From DATCHW01 sp036508135 (GTDB taxonomy: Bacteria > Bacteroidota > Ignavibacteria > Tepidaquicellales > Tepidaquicellaceae): a stretch of 25,464 nucleotides of DNA. Positions 15,277 to 24,217 of the stretch are shown here, piece after piece (position 1 is the first letter of the stretch; each line of letters begins with the position of its first letter). The position numbers were made by a program, and so were the translations under genes. The stretch is taken from positions 1-25,464 of the forward strand of contig DATCHW010000204.1 of NCBI GenBank assembly GCA_036508135.1. Reading direction: 5' to 3'. Under the pieces are notes generated by a model, which searched no databases, had not been told where the DNA came from, and worked only from the letters and a program-made list of their open reading frames with translations.

Positions 15277-16451
15277 TGAAAGGTAGATTTGGACAATTTG
15301 GGGGTCAATATGCACCTGAAACAGTAATGAACGCAGTTATAATACTCGAAGAAGAATACGAAAAGGCTATAGCCGACCCTGAGTTTATGGCTAAATATAA
15401 ATATTATCTTAAGGACTACGCAGGTCGCGAAACTCCACTATATTATGCAGAGCATCTTACAAAAAAATTAGGTGGAGCAAAAATATATTTAAAAAGAGAA
15501 GATTTGAACCATACAGGAGCTCATAAGATTAATAATGTTTTAGGTCAAGTACTACTTGCAATGAGAATGGGAAAGAAAAGAATAATAGCCGAAACTGGAG
15601 CAGGGCAACATGGAGTTGCCACAGCCACTGTAGCTGCGATGTTTGGACTTGAATGTGAAATATTTATGGGCGAGGAAGATATACAAAGACAGTCTCTAAA
15701 TGTTTTTAAAATGAAAATTCTAGGAGCTAAGGTAACTTCAGTTACTACAGGAACTGGCACCTTAAAAGATGCTGTTAATGAAGCTATGAAGAATTGGGTC
15801 AGTAACGTAGAAGATACTTTTTATGTTATAGGTTCCACCATGGGATTACATCCATATCCAACAATGGTTAGAGATTTTCAGAGGGTTATTGGAGATGAGG
15901 CAAGAAAACAAATATTGTCTAAAGAGGATAGATTACCGGATTATATAATAGCTTGTGTTGGTGGTGGTAGTAACGCTATGGGAATATTCTACCCCTTCAT
16001 CGAAGATAAATCTGTAAAGCTTATTGGAGTTGAAGCAGCAGGAAAAGGGTTAGATACTGATCAGCATGCTGCAACTATATCTAAAGGGAATATTGGTGTA
16101 ATTCACGGAATGAAGACTTATGTGCTTCAAGATGAAGATGGTCAAATAATGCCTGTCTATTCAATATCTGCAGGTCTTGATTACCCAGGAATAGGACCTG
16201 AACATGCTTATTTACATGACATTAATAGGGCTCAATATGTTTCAGCTACAGATGACGAGGCAGTGCATGCCTTCATGGAACTCTCAAAGGTTGAGGGAAT
16301 AATTCCTGCCATAGAAAGTGCTCATGCAGTTGCGTATGCAATGAAACTCGCAAAAACACTGCCGAAGGATAAACTAATTATTATTAATCTTTCAGGACGT
16401 GGGGACAAAGATATAAATACTATTGCGCAAATAATGGGGGTAAAACTATGA
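15276..16451 (+). CDS. trpB: tryptophan synthase beta chain
   Basis: TrpB condenses indole and serine to tryptophan with pyridoxal phosphate, in an alpha2-beta2 complex with TrpA. The 391-residue protein is of the standard TrpB1 type. K84 in HTGAHKINN forms the Schiff base, AETGAGQHG holds the catalytic Glu, and GGGSNAMG binds the PLP phosphate. The start overlaps the trpF stop by one base (TAATG) with GTGAGGA upstream. The stop overlaps trpA by four bases, fitting the fixed subunit ratio. Confidence 0.97.
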   Translation: MKGRFGQFGGQYAPETVMNAVIILEEEYEKAIADPEFMAKYKYYLKDYAGRETPLYYAEHLTKKLGGAKIYLKREDLNHTGAHKINNVLGQVLLAMRMGKKRIIAETGAGQHGVATATVAAMFGLECEIFMGEEDIQRQSLNVFKMKILGAKVTSVTTGTGTLKDAVNEAMKNWVSNVEDTFYVIGSTMGLHPYPTMVRDFQRVIGDEARKQILSKEDRLPDYIIACVGGGSNAMGIFYPFIEDKSVKLIGVEAAGKGLDTDQHAATISKGNIGVIHGMKTYVLQDEDGQIMPVYSISAGLDYPGIGPEHAYLHDINRAQYVSATDDEAVHAFMELSKVEGIIPAIESAHAVAYAMKLAKTLPKDKLIIINLSGRGDKDINTIAQIMGVKL

Positions 16452-17239
16452 ATAGAATAGTTGAGAAATTTAATTATCTTAGGGAAAAAAATGAAAAAGC
16501 CTTTATACCTTTTGTAACAGGAGGAGATCCTGATTTAGATACTACATTAGAATTAGTATTAACTCTTGAAAAAGCTGGTGCTGATATAATAGAAATAGGT
16601 GTCCCCTATTCAGATCCAATGGCGGATGGTCCCGTAATACAAGCCTCCTCTACTAGATCCTTAGCAAATGGTACTAAAATAAGTTCTATTATGAACAAAG
16701 TTCGGGAAATACGAGAAAAAACACAGATTCCACTAGTATATTTACTTTACTACAATTCAATATTTAAATATGGTGACGTTAAGTTTTTTGAGAAATGTAG
16801 TGAAGTAGGAATTGATGGATTGATAATTCCAGATCTTCCACTCGAGGAGAGAGCTGAAGTAATAGAAATTGCAGATAAATATGATATATGCATAATTCCT
16901 ATGGTAGCTCCAACATCTAAATCTAGAATTAAAGCGATAACAAATTTAGGAAAGGGTTTTGTATATTGTGTTTCCGTAAATGGAGTAACAGGTACAAGGC
17001 AAAAACTTAATACAGACATTAAAGAATATATGAATTTAGTTAAAAGCTACACAGATATGCCTAAGGGCCTTGGTTTTGGAATTTCCAATGCTGAAATGGC
17101 AAAGTCCTATGCACCATACTGCGAAGCTATTATTGTTGGAAGTGCAATAATAAAGCTAGTGGCTGAAGGTGGAACGCAGGAAGAAATATTAAAAAGAGTA
17201 TATGATTTTGCATTAGATATAAAAAATGCTATAAATTAA
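16448..17239 (+). CDS. trpA: tryptophan synthase alpha chain
   Basis: TrpA cleaves indole-3-glycerol phosphate to indole and glyceraldehyde 3-phosphate and passes indole through the tunnel to TrpB. The 263-residue TIM barrel shows FVTGGDPDLDTT, EIGVPYSDPMADGPVIQ (with the catalytic Glu and Asp) and PDLPLEER. The common TAGDP motif reads TGGDP here. It is the last gene of the trp operon; the stop codon lies within the stem of the following hairpin. Confidence 0.97.
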   Translation: MNRIVEKFNYLREKNEKAFIPFVTGGDPDLDTTLELVLTLEKAGADIIEIGVPYSDPMADGPVIQASSTRSLANGTKISSIMNKVREIREKTQIPLVYLLYYNSIFKYGDVKFFEKCSEVGIDGLIIPDLPLEERAEVIEIADKYDICIIPMVAPTSKSRIKAITNLGKGFVYCVSVNGVTGTRQKLNTDIKEYMNLVKSYTDMPKGLGFGISNAEMAKSYAPYCEAIIVGSAIIKLVAEGGTQEEILKRVYDFALDIKNAIN

Positions 17240-17277
17240 CCTAAAGAGCTGTTGAGTGATCAACAGCTCTTTAGGTT
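17238..17277. terminator. shared hairpin between the trp and aro operons
   Basis: A perfect 17-base stem (17238-17254 with 17261-17277, loop AGTGAT) starts at the trpA stop codon and has core CTAAAGAGCTGTTG. T tracts on either side are weak (GTGTTAAATTATTT on plus, AATTTATAG on minus). It is the only hairpin between the convergent operons and probably ends both. Confidence 0.75.
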
Positions 17278-17323
17278 GTGTTAAATTATTTGGTTGATGA
17301 TTAGACAACTATGTAGCTAAGAT

Positions 17324-17851
17324 CTACCCTTCAATATTGTGCTGCACATGGCATTTATTAATTTTTCTGTGTATTTGAATAATATTATCAACTATATCAT
17401 CAATACTGCTAATATTCATAATCTCATAGTCACTGTATTTTTTGTATAATGTGCCTCTCTCCTCAAACAATTTATAAAGCTTTGATGGATCCTTTGCAAG
17501 TAATGGGCGAACCTCATCATCTATATCTGCAGCTATATTTTCAATAGGACGGTTGATGTAAATTATAATACCATTTTTCTTAAGATTTAATATATTTTCA
17601 TATCTCTTAATCACACCACCACCAGTTGAAATAACTACAGAAGTTTTTTTAGATAATTCTATAACGGCTTTAGCTTCTAAGTCTCTAAACCCCTCCTCAC
17701 CATTCTTAAATATTTCATTAATAGTAAGATTTGTACTAGATTCAATATATGTATCTATGTCTAGAAAGTTCATCCCTATTTTTTCTGCAAGTATTTCTCC
17801 AATTGCACTTTTACCACAACCAGGCATTCCAATTAAAACTATATTTTTCAT
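17324..17851 (-). CDS. aroK: shikimate kinase
   Basis: This enzyme phosphorylates shikimate at the 3-position with ATP. The 175-residue P-loop kinase has Walker A GMPGCGKS (8-15), the shikimate-binding DIDTYIE (Asp near 33) and FRDLE (Arg near 57), STGGGVI and the LID arginine in EVRPLLA. It is the last gene of the aro operon, starting 3 bases after the aroE stop with GGGAG about 14 bases upstream. The C-terminal tail (KCHVQHNIEG) extends past the fold. aroK and aroL are isofunctional; I use aroK as the common name in this operon type. Confidence 0.94.
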   Translation of the reverse strand: MKNIVLIGMPGCGKSAIGEILAEKIGMNFLDIDTYIESSTNLTINEIFKNGEEGFRDLEAKAVIELSKKTSVVISTGGGVIKRYENILNLKKNGIIIYINRPIENIAADIDDEVRPLLAKDPSKLYKLFEERGTLYKKYSDYEIMNISSIDDIVDNIIQIHRKINKCHVQHNIEG

Positions 17852-17854
17852 ATT

Positions 17855-18679
17855 CTAATTTTCTACTCCCTTTTCTATTTTCTCATAAATTTCATCAATT
17901 ATGCTCTTTGGAATTCTAATATCATTCCATATTTCCTGAGCCGCAATTGCCTGCCCTACTAACATATAAAGGCCATTAACAGCTTTTAAACCCTCATCCT
18001 CTGCATACGTTAAAAATAAAGTTTTTTTAGGATTGTAGATCATATCCACGGCGGCACCAAATTTACCTATATACTTTTTATCAATAGGAGAGTTATTTAA
18101 GTTAGGATACATACCAAGTGGTGTACAGTTTACCAATATATCTGACTCTTTAATCCCTCCAATTTCATCATAAGAAATCAATTTACAAGAATCAAACTTA
18201 CTATTCTCCTTAAGCTTTGAAACATTTCTTGCAACTACAGTAATTTCAGTAACTCCGCTATTTAATAGATACGTAGCCATAGTCACTGCTACTCCACCAT
18301 TACCAAGTATTACTGCTTTTTTATTTTTAACTTCTATTGCATACTTATTAAAAAGCATTCCAATGCCAAAGTAATCCGTATTATAACCAATAGTTTTGCC
18401 GCCTTCAAACTTTAGGGTATTTACCGCTCCTATAGTTTTTGCTTCGATACTAACCTCATCAAGGAATTCCATAACTTGAATTTTATAAGGAATAGTTATA
18501 TTTATACCTCTTGGTTTAATAACCTTAAACCCTGCCATTGCATCTTTTAAATCTTCTCTTTTAAGTTCGAACAAATGATAGTAACCTTTCATTTTCAATT
18601 TATTAAATACCATTGAATGTATTTGTGGCGAAACACTATGTGATAGTTTTTCTCCGATTAGACCATATAACTCTGACAT
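17855..18679 (-). CDS. aroE: shikimate dehydrogenase
   Basis: AroE reduces 3-dehydroshikimate to shikimate with NADPH. The 274-residue protein has the substrate-binding GEKLSHSVSPQIHS (9-22), NITIPYK with the catalytic Lys, GYNTDYFG with the catalytic Asp, the nucleotide-binding LGNGGVAVTM and NCTPLGMYP. The Rossmann glycine loop reads GNGGVA rather than the usual GAGGAA. It lies 41 bases after pheA with GTGAGGCTG before the ATG. Its substrate-making partner, dehydroquinate dehydratase, is not in this operon. Confidence 0.95.
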   Translation of the reverse strand: MSELYGLIGEKLSHSVSPQIHSMVFNKLKMKGYYHLFELKREDLKDAMAGFKVIKPRGINITIPYKIQVMEFLDEVSIEAKTIGAVNTLKFEGGKTIGYNTDYFGIGMLFNKYAIEVKNKKAVILGNGGVAVTMATYLLNSGVTEITVVARNVSKLKENSKFDSCKLISYDEIGGIKESDILVNCTPLGMYPNLNNSPIDKKYIGKFGAAVDMIYNPKKTLFLTYAEDEGLKAVNGLYMLVGQAIAAQEIWNDIRIPKSIIDEIYEKIEKGVEN

Positions 18680-18720
18680 AAATCAGCCTCACTCCTCCAG
18701 TAAAATTTATTAATATCTAC

Positions 18721-19860
18721 TTATTCAATATCCATGATTTCACTTTTATAATTGCCCAGTATTTTAAAATATCGACTATTATTTTTAATTAAATCAATTG
18801 CTGATATAATCTTATCCTCATTTATATTTCCCTGGAAATCTATGTAAAAGAAATATTCCCATGGTTTATCCTTTATTGGTCTCGATTCAATTTTTAAGAG
18901 ATTTATGTTATTCTCGGCAAAATGCTTTAAAACATGATAGAGCGAACCTGCCTTATGGGTAGTAGATAAAACTAAGCTTGTTTTATTACTTTGCGAAGTT
19001 GACTCCATCTCCTTACCTATGACAACAAACCTAGTCATATTTGTTGTATTTGAATTTACATTTTTCTGCAAAATTTCAAGATCATATATTTCTGCTGCCT
19101 TAGCGCTAGCTATCGCAGCCATTGTTTTGTCATTTCTATCTTTAACTAACTCCGCACTTGTTGCAGTACTCTTGTAAGGAAATAATTTCCATTGTTTATA
19201 GCCTTTTAAAAATTCCATGCTTTGTTCTAGGCCCTGTGGGTGGGAGTAAACCTCTTTGATATCATCTAAGGTCGAGCCTTTAATTCCCATTAGATTTTGA
19301 TCTATTTTAAGATATTTTTCTCCAATTATATAAAAATTATATTTATTAAGAAGGTCATAAACCTCAGATATTGCCCCCGTAGAAGAATTTTCTATAGGAA
19401 TAACCCCATAATTTATTTTTCCATATTTAAGTTCCAAAAATATATCTTCAAACTCGCTTATTGCTTTTGCACCAACATTTTCTCCAAAATATTCATTTAA
19501 AGCTTGCTCGGTAAAGGAACCTGTAACACCATAAAATCCAACAATCATTTTTTTACCATTCGGCAAAACTTGGTCATTTTTTAGACTTTTATTTTGAAAC
19601 CCTCTACTTATTTCCATAACTGATTTAAAGAATTCTTCTACCTCCGAAAATAGATCTTTATTTTTGACTAGATCCAGGTTTTTCTTTATAACTATTTTTT
19701 CTCTAGACTTATTTAAAACTGCCATATTATTATTTTTTTTATATTCCGCTATCTTTAGCACTACTTCCATACGATTTTCAAATAGTGAAACAAGACTAGA
19801 ATCAATTTCATCAATTTTATTCCTTAAATTATCTATATCAAAATCATCTAATTTACTCAT
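18721..19860 (-). CDS. pheA: bifunctional chorismate mutase/prephenate dehydratase
   Basis: This 379-residue P-protein makes prephenate from chorismate and then phenylpyruvate. Residues 1-90 are an AroQ-type chorismate mutase with R13, R30, K41, R53, E54 and Q89 in the positions of the known active site. Residues about 104-285 are prephenate dehydratase, with GVTGSFTEQA and the TRF motif (276-278). Residues 293-379 are an ACT domain with ESRP (325-328), the phenylalanine-binding motif, so feedback inhibition by phenylalanine is expected. The GALV motif of the ACT domain is AGSLY here. It starts 12 bases after the aroC stop. Confidence 0.95.
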   Translation of the reverse strand: MSKLDDFDIDNLRNKIDEIDSSLVSLFENRMEVVLKIAEYKKNNNMAVLNKSREKIVIKKNLDLVKNKDLFSEVEEFFKSVMEISRGFQNKSLKNDQVLPNGKKMIVGFYGVTGSFTEQALNEYFGENVGAKAISEFEDIFLELKYGKINYGVIPIENSSTGAISEVYDLLNKYNFYIIGEKYLKIDQNLMGIKGSTLDDIKEVYSHPQGLEQSMEFLKGYKQWKLFPYKSTATSAELVKDRNDKTMAAIASAKAAEIYDLEILQKNVNSNTTNMTRFVVIGKEMESTSQSNKTSLVLSTTHKAGSLYHVLKHFAENNINLLKIESRPIKDKPWEYFFYIDFQGNINEDKIISAIDLIKNNSRYFKILGNYKSEIMDIE

Positions 19861-19872
19861 TAATTGGCCTCC

Positions 19873-20943
19873 CTAGATAAAATCCAAAATACTCATTGCA
19901 GCGCAAGCTTCTATTACTGGTAGTGCTCTTAAAACTATGCAAGGGTCATGCCTACCTGTAACGGATACCTCGGAATTTTCATAACTTCTCATGTCAATGG
20001 TATTTTGAGGCTTCGCGATGGAAGGTGTTGGTTTCATTGCGACTCTAAACACTATGGGCATTCCATTTGAGATACCACCATTAATTCCACCATTATTATT
20101 AGTTTTAGTTAATACAACTCCGTTATTCATATATGGTACATCATTTGCTACGCTTCCCCTAATTTTTGTTATTTCAAAGCCCATGCCAAACTCTACGCCT
20201 TTTACTGCAGGCACAGAAAATAATAATTGAGCTAAATTACTCTCTATAGAATCAAAAAATGGTTCTCCGAGTCCACAAGGCAGATTTAATATAGTAGCTT
20301 CTATTATCCCTCCAACCGAATCTGTTTCTTCCTTAGCCTTTAGTATAATCTTCTTCATCTCTTCACCTTTTAGGCCATCAATTACAGGAAAATCTTTCTT
20401 TAGAATATCTACTAATATCTGTTTGTTTATATTGACACCATCAAAATAACTATCATAAACATTCCCAATACTTAAAATATGGCTTCCTATTTTGATTCCC
20501 TTGTCTATTAGTATTTGTTTTGCAATCGCGCCTGCAAAAACAAGTGGTGCTGTAATTCTTGCCGAGAAATGACCTCCACCTCTATAATCGTTAAAACCTG
20601 AATATTTAACCTTACCTGTAAAATCTGCCTGACCCGGCCTTGCTAAATCTTTTAATTTATCATAATCTTTTGAATTTTGATTTTCATTAAAAATTACACC
20701 GCAAAGAGGGGTTCCTGTGGTATATCCATTAAAATACCCACTTAGGATTTCCACCTTGTCTCCCTCGAATCTTTTAGTTGAAAATTCATCCCGTCCTGGA
20801 GCACGTCTTTGCATTTCATTATTGATAAAATCCATATCAAGCTTTATTCCAGGTGGTAATCCATCAATAGTTATTCCTATTCCTCTTCCATGTGATTCAC
20901 CAAATATAGAATATTTTACTTTTTTACCCCATTGTCCGCTCAT
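19873..20943 (-). CDS. aroC: chorismate synthase
   Basis: AroC removes phosphate from EPSP to give chorismate and needs reduced FMN. The 356-residue protein has FGESHGRGIG (14-23), RRAPGRDEFSTKR, TTGTPL, DYRGGGHFSAR and GRHDPCIVLRA near the C-terminus, all conserved family signatures. AGGAGGG precedes the ATG at 20943, which lies inside aroA (20-base overlap), so translation is probably coupled to aroA. Confidence 0.97.
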   Translation of the reverse strand: MSGQWGKKVKYSIFGESHGRGIGITIDGLPPGIKLDMDFINNEMQRRAPGRDEFSTKRFEGDKVEILSGYFNGYTTGTPLCGVIFNENQNSKDYDKLKDLARPGQADFTGKVKYSGFNDYRGGGHFSARITAPLVFAGAIAKQILIDKGIKIGSHILSIGNVYDSYFDGVNINKQILVDILKKDFPVIDGLKGEEMKKIILKAKEETDSVGGIIEATILNLPCGLGEPFFDSIESNLAQLLFSVPAVKGVEFGMGFEITKIRGSVANDVPYMNNGVVLTKTNNNGGINGGISNGMPIVFRVAMKPTPSIAKPQNTIDMRSYENSEVSVTGRHDPCIVLRALPVIEACAAMSILDFI

Positions 20944-22246
20944 TAACTTTCCCTCCTAGGCTTTTAAAATCTTCATAAAAATGTGGATAGGATTTCTTAA
21001 CTGCCCCGCTATCCTCAATTATTAGCTCCTGTGTACATCTAATTGAAGCAATAGCCATAGCCATAGCTATCCTATGATCATTCCAACTGCTAACAACTCC
21101 ACCTCTAAGCATTGGTTTACCATGAATTAATAGTGAATCCTCTCTTTCTATAACCTCTGCTCCAATTTTATTCAGCTCTGTTGCCATAGCTTTTAACCTA
21201 TCAGACTCTTTTATTCTAACTCTACCGGCATTAATAATTTTTGTTGTACCTTCACTTAATGCTGCAAGTACAGCAACTATTGGAACAAGATCTGGGCATT
21301 GAGATGCATCAATAATAGTACCTTTCAAGTCTGATTTTGAAGCCCTCAAAACACCATCTTTAACAGTTATTTTTCCACCCATTTCTTTAATTATATCCAC
21401 TATTACTCTATCACCTTGAAGTGATTCCATATTTAAATCCAGGCATTCAACCTCTCCGCCTAAAACGCCTGCAGCAAGGTAAAATGCAGCTTGAGAAAAA
21501 TCACCCTCAACTCTAAAGTCTCTCTTTACAAAGTGTTGATTTCCTTTAATCTTAAATTCTCTATAATTATTGTTTTCTACCTTGACTCCAAATTTATTTA
21601 ATACATCTATTGTTAAATCTATGTACCCAATTGATTCCATTTCAGTAGTTATTTTAATTGTTGAATCTCCCTTTAATAAAGGCAGTGCATAAATAAGGCC
21701 CGTAATAAACTGAGAGCTTACATCTCCTCTAAGTTCAAAAATTCCAGGTTTAAGACTTCCATCTATTGTTAAAGGAAGGTTACCATTAATTGTAGTGTAC
21801 TTAATTTTTTGCTTATCGAAGATTTCATAATAAGGCTTAAGTGTTCTTTGCACTAGTTTTGATTTACCTTTAAAAATCACTCGCTCTCCTGTAAGCATTG
21901 CTATAGGAATTAAAAAGCGCAGCGTTGATCCACTTTCATTGCACTGCAGCTCATTACCAGCTGTTTTATCTTTAGCAATTCCGTTATTTGAGATTCCATC
22001 ACATGCAATTCGCGGCTTACCTGTTCCAATAATCTTAAGGCTATTTGGTAATTGTTTAATCTTTACACTAAGTTTTTCCATTATTTCACAAGTAGCTATT
22101 ATATCCTCTGACATACTTATATTATCAATAGTACATTCCCCATCACTTAATCCCGCCGCTATAACTGCTCTGTGAGATAATGATTTTGAAGGTGGAATTT
22201 TTACTTTTCCATTTAAAGCAAAAGGCTGAATTATAACAGATTTCAT
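20924..22246 (-). CDS. aroA: 3-phosphoshikimate 1-carboxyvinyltransferase (EPSP synthase)
   Basis: AroA transfers enolpyruvyl from phosphoenolpyruvate to shikimate 3-phosphate. At 440 residues it is slightly long. Landmarks are PPSKSLSHRA (18-27, catalytic Lys at 21), NESGSTLRFL (103-112, the phosphoenolpyruvate loop), GDVSSQFITGL, RIKESDRLKA and SWNDHRIAMA. A polar stretch at about residues 77-100 (RIACDGISNNGIAKDK and on) just before the phosphoenolpyruvate loop looks like an extra 13-16 residues compared with clostridial relatives as I remember them. The start at 22246 follows a modest GGGGTG site. Confidence 0.95.
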   Translation of the reverse strand: MKSVIIQPFALNGKVKIPPSKSLSHRAVIAAGLSDGECTIDNISMSEDIIATCEIMEKLSVKIKQLPNSLKIIGTGKPRIACDGISNNGIAKDKTAGNELQCNESGSTLRFLIPIAMLTGERVIFKGKSKLVQRTLKPYYEIFDKQKIKYTTINGNLPLTIDGSLKPGIFELRGDVSSQFITGLIYALPLLKGDSTIKITTEMESIGYIDLTIDVLNKFGVKVENNNYREFKIKGNQHFVKRDFRVEGDFSQAAFYLAAGVLGGEVECLDLNMESLQGDRVIVDIIKEMGGKITVKDGVLRASKSDLKGTIIDASQCPDLVPIVAVLAALSEGTTKIINAGRVRIKESDRLKAMATELNKIGAEVIEREDSLLIHGKPMLRGGVVSSWNDHRIAMAMAIASIRCTQELIIEDSGAVKKSYPHFYEDFKSLGGKVNERTMG

Positions 22247-22275
22247 CTCTTAACACCCCAATTCAATATAATATT

Positions 22276-23352
22276 TTATTTAAGTACTCCTTTAAGATAA
22301 TCATTAATCTTAGTTTTATTGATTTTTTCTATAAAGCTATTTCCTATAGCTTTAATTAATATAAAATTCATGGATTCACCAATGTTTTTCTTATCATTAC
22401 TTATAGTTTCTATTACATCTTCACTGCTAATTTTAGGTAGCGTCCAAGGTAAATTATACTTAACTAAAATATCTTTTATAGCAGTTGATGTTCCAGCTTT
22501 AGAAAGCCCTAGTTCTTCTCCTAGTTTTGTTATAGAATACATTCCCATTGCCACTGCTTCTCCATGTGAATACTTCTTAAAATTATAAAATTGCTCAATT
22601 GCATGACCAATGGTATGACCGTAATTCAATAGCATTCGCTCTCCTGTATCCTTCTCATCAACTTCAACAATAGCAGCTTTAATACTGCAACAAGTATATA
22701 TAATTTGATCTATTTCTTTTAAAAGAGCTTCTTTGTTTTCATACTTCATTAATTTATTAAATAATTCACTATCTTTTATAGCTCCATATTTTATAACTTC
22801 ACCCATTCCATCGTTTAAAAATCTGTCACTTAGCGTTCCTAGAAGTAATGGATCAATAAAAACTGCCTTTGGCATATAAAAACTTCCAACAAGATTTTTA
22901 CCACGTGGCAAATCTACTGCAACCTTACCACCCACGCTGCTATCCACCTGGGCTAGTAATGTAGTTGGAATTTGCACTATGGGAATACCCCTTAAGAAAG
23001 TTGAGGCTGCAAACCCGGCCATATCTCCTACAACTCCACCACCTAATGCAATAATAATATCTCCCCTATTTATCTTAAAATCTAAAAGTTTGTCATATAC
23101 CTCTAAAAGTGTTTCAAATGATTTACTTTCTTCGCCAGCTTTTACAACAATTTTAAAAGGTTCAAAACCTGACATTTTTAATGAGCTAATAACCCTTTGT
23201 CCATATAATTCATTAACACTTGAATCTGTTACTATAGCTATTTTGTTTCCTTTATATATCTTCTTAACCTCAACACCAATTTCATCTAGTAATCCATTCT
23301 TAATGTATATTGAATAGTTTCCGCTAGAAGCCTTAACATCTATACTATACAC
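22276..23352 (-). CDS. aroB: 3-dehydroquinate synthase
   Basis: AroB makes the first ring of the pathway, turning DAHP into 3-dehydroquinate with NAD+ and a divalent metal. The 358-residue protein shows GGGVVGDMAGFAAST (NAD binding), PTTLLAQVDSSVGGK, NYGHTIGHAIEQ and HGEAVAMGM (metal-binding histidines). The start is a GTG at 23352 with AAGGAG ten bases upstream inside tyrA; the overlap with tyrA is 8 bases. Confidence 0.95.
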   Translation of the reverse strand: MYSIDVKASSGNYSIYIKNGLLDEIGVEVKKIYKGNKIAIVTDSSVNELYGQRVISSLKMSGFEPFKIVVKAGEESKSFETLLEVYDKLLDFKINRGDIIIALGGGVVGDMAGFAASTFLRGIPIVQIPTTLLAQVDSSVGGKVAVDLPRGKNLVGSFYMPKAVFIDPLLLGTLSDRFLNDGMGEVIKYGAIKDSELFNKLMKYENKEALLKEIDQIIYTCCSIKAAIVEVDEKDTGERMLLNYGHTIGHAIEQFYNFKKYSHGEAVAMGMYSITKLGEELGLSKAGTSTAIKDILVKYNLPWTLPKISSEDVIETISNDKKNIGESMNFILIKAIGNSFIEKINKTKINDYLKGVLK

Positions 23353-24205
23353 CTTTTCTTATCTCCTTCCTCTTCTTCGTCGCATTCTCAAACCTTTTTT
23401 TTAAAAAAACCTTATCATGATTTATTATTGCTTCTTTTATTTCTTTTATATTTTTTTCAAAATCTTCTATTTTACTGATTATGTTTTCCTCATTATATAG
23501 AAGTAATTCAGGCCATAATTCACCATTTATAGTAGCAACTCTAGTAGTATCCTTAAAACTTCCTCCAATAAACTGAGCTATTCCCATAATTGAACTATTG
23601 CAGTCTATTAAGGAAACCGCTATAACATGTGGTAACTGACTTGTATAAGCAATAATATCATCATGCTTCTTAGGTGTAAGGTGCACCACTCTCTTGCACC
23701 CAAGCCCCCTAGCTATATCTGTTATTAAATTTATGTTTTTCTCCTTATTTCCATTGATAGGAGTTAAAATGTAATTAGCATTTATGAACATATCTTTCGT
23801 AGCCGCCTTAAGCCCAGATTCTTCTTTTCCAGCCATTGGGTGTCCACCTATAAAATCTAAATCTTCTCTAAGTACTGGCATAATTTCTTTTAATAAATTA
23901 CTCTTAATTCCAGCAGTGTCAGTAATAACTGCTCCACTTTTGAATAAACCCATATTGCACTTCACAAAATCGATAGTCTTTTGAGGATAAACTGCGATTA
24001 TTACAATATCTGAGTTACCAAGTGGTATTTCTGGACTTGTATATCCAATATCTATAATATTCATTTTTTCTGCTATTTCTAGAGCAGCTTTATCGATGTC
24101 AATTGCCCAAAGATTTTTAGGCTTTAATTCTTTTAGTGCCATAGCAAAGGATCCACCTATAAGTCCTAAGCCTACAATCGTAATATTAAAGTCGCTACAG
24201 TCCAA
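23345..24205 (-). CDS. tyrA: prephenate dehydrogenase
   Basis: TyrA oxidatively decarboxylates prephenate to 4-hydroxyphenylpyruvate, the tyrosine precursor. It has an NAD-binding GLGLIGGSF near the N-terminus, GGHPMAGKEESGL, and SQLPHVIAVSL with the catalytic His. The protein ends soon after the dehydrogenase domain, with neither a chorismate mutase domain nor a C-terminal ACT domain, so feedback by tyrosine through ACT is not expected. I prefer a TTG start at 24205 (286 residues): AAGGGGTGG then lies at proper spacing, as before trpE. A GTG at 24214 (289 residues) would sit directly against that ribosome binding site. Confidence 0.94.
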   Translation of the reverse strand: MDCSDFNITIVGLGLIGGSFAMALKELKPKNLWAIDIDKAALEIAEKMNIIDIGYTSPEIPLGNSDIVIIAVYPQKTIDFVKCNMGLFKSGAVITDTAGIKSNLLKEIMPVLREDLDFIGGHPMAGKEESGLKAATKDMFINANYILTPINGNKEKNINLITDIARGLGCKRVVHLTPKKHDDIIAYTSQLPHVIAVSLIDCNSSIMGIAQFIGGSFKDTTRVATINGELWPELLLYNEENIISKIEDFEKNIKEIKEAIINHDKVFLKKRFENATKKRKEIRKGV

Positions 24206-24217
24206 ATTTACCACCCC

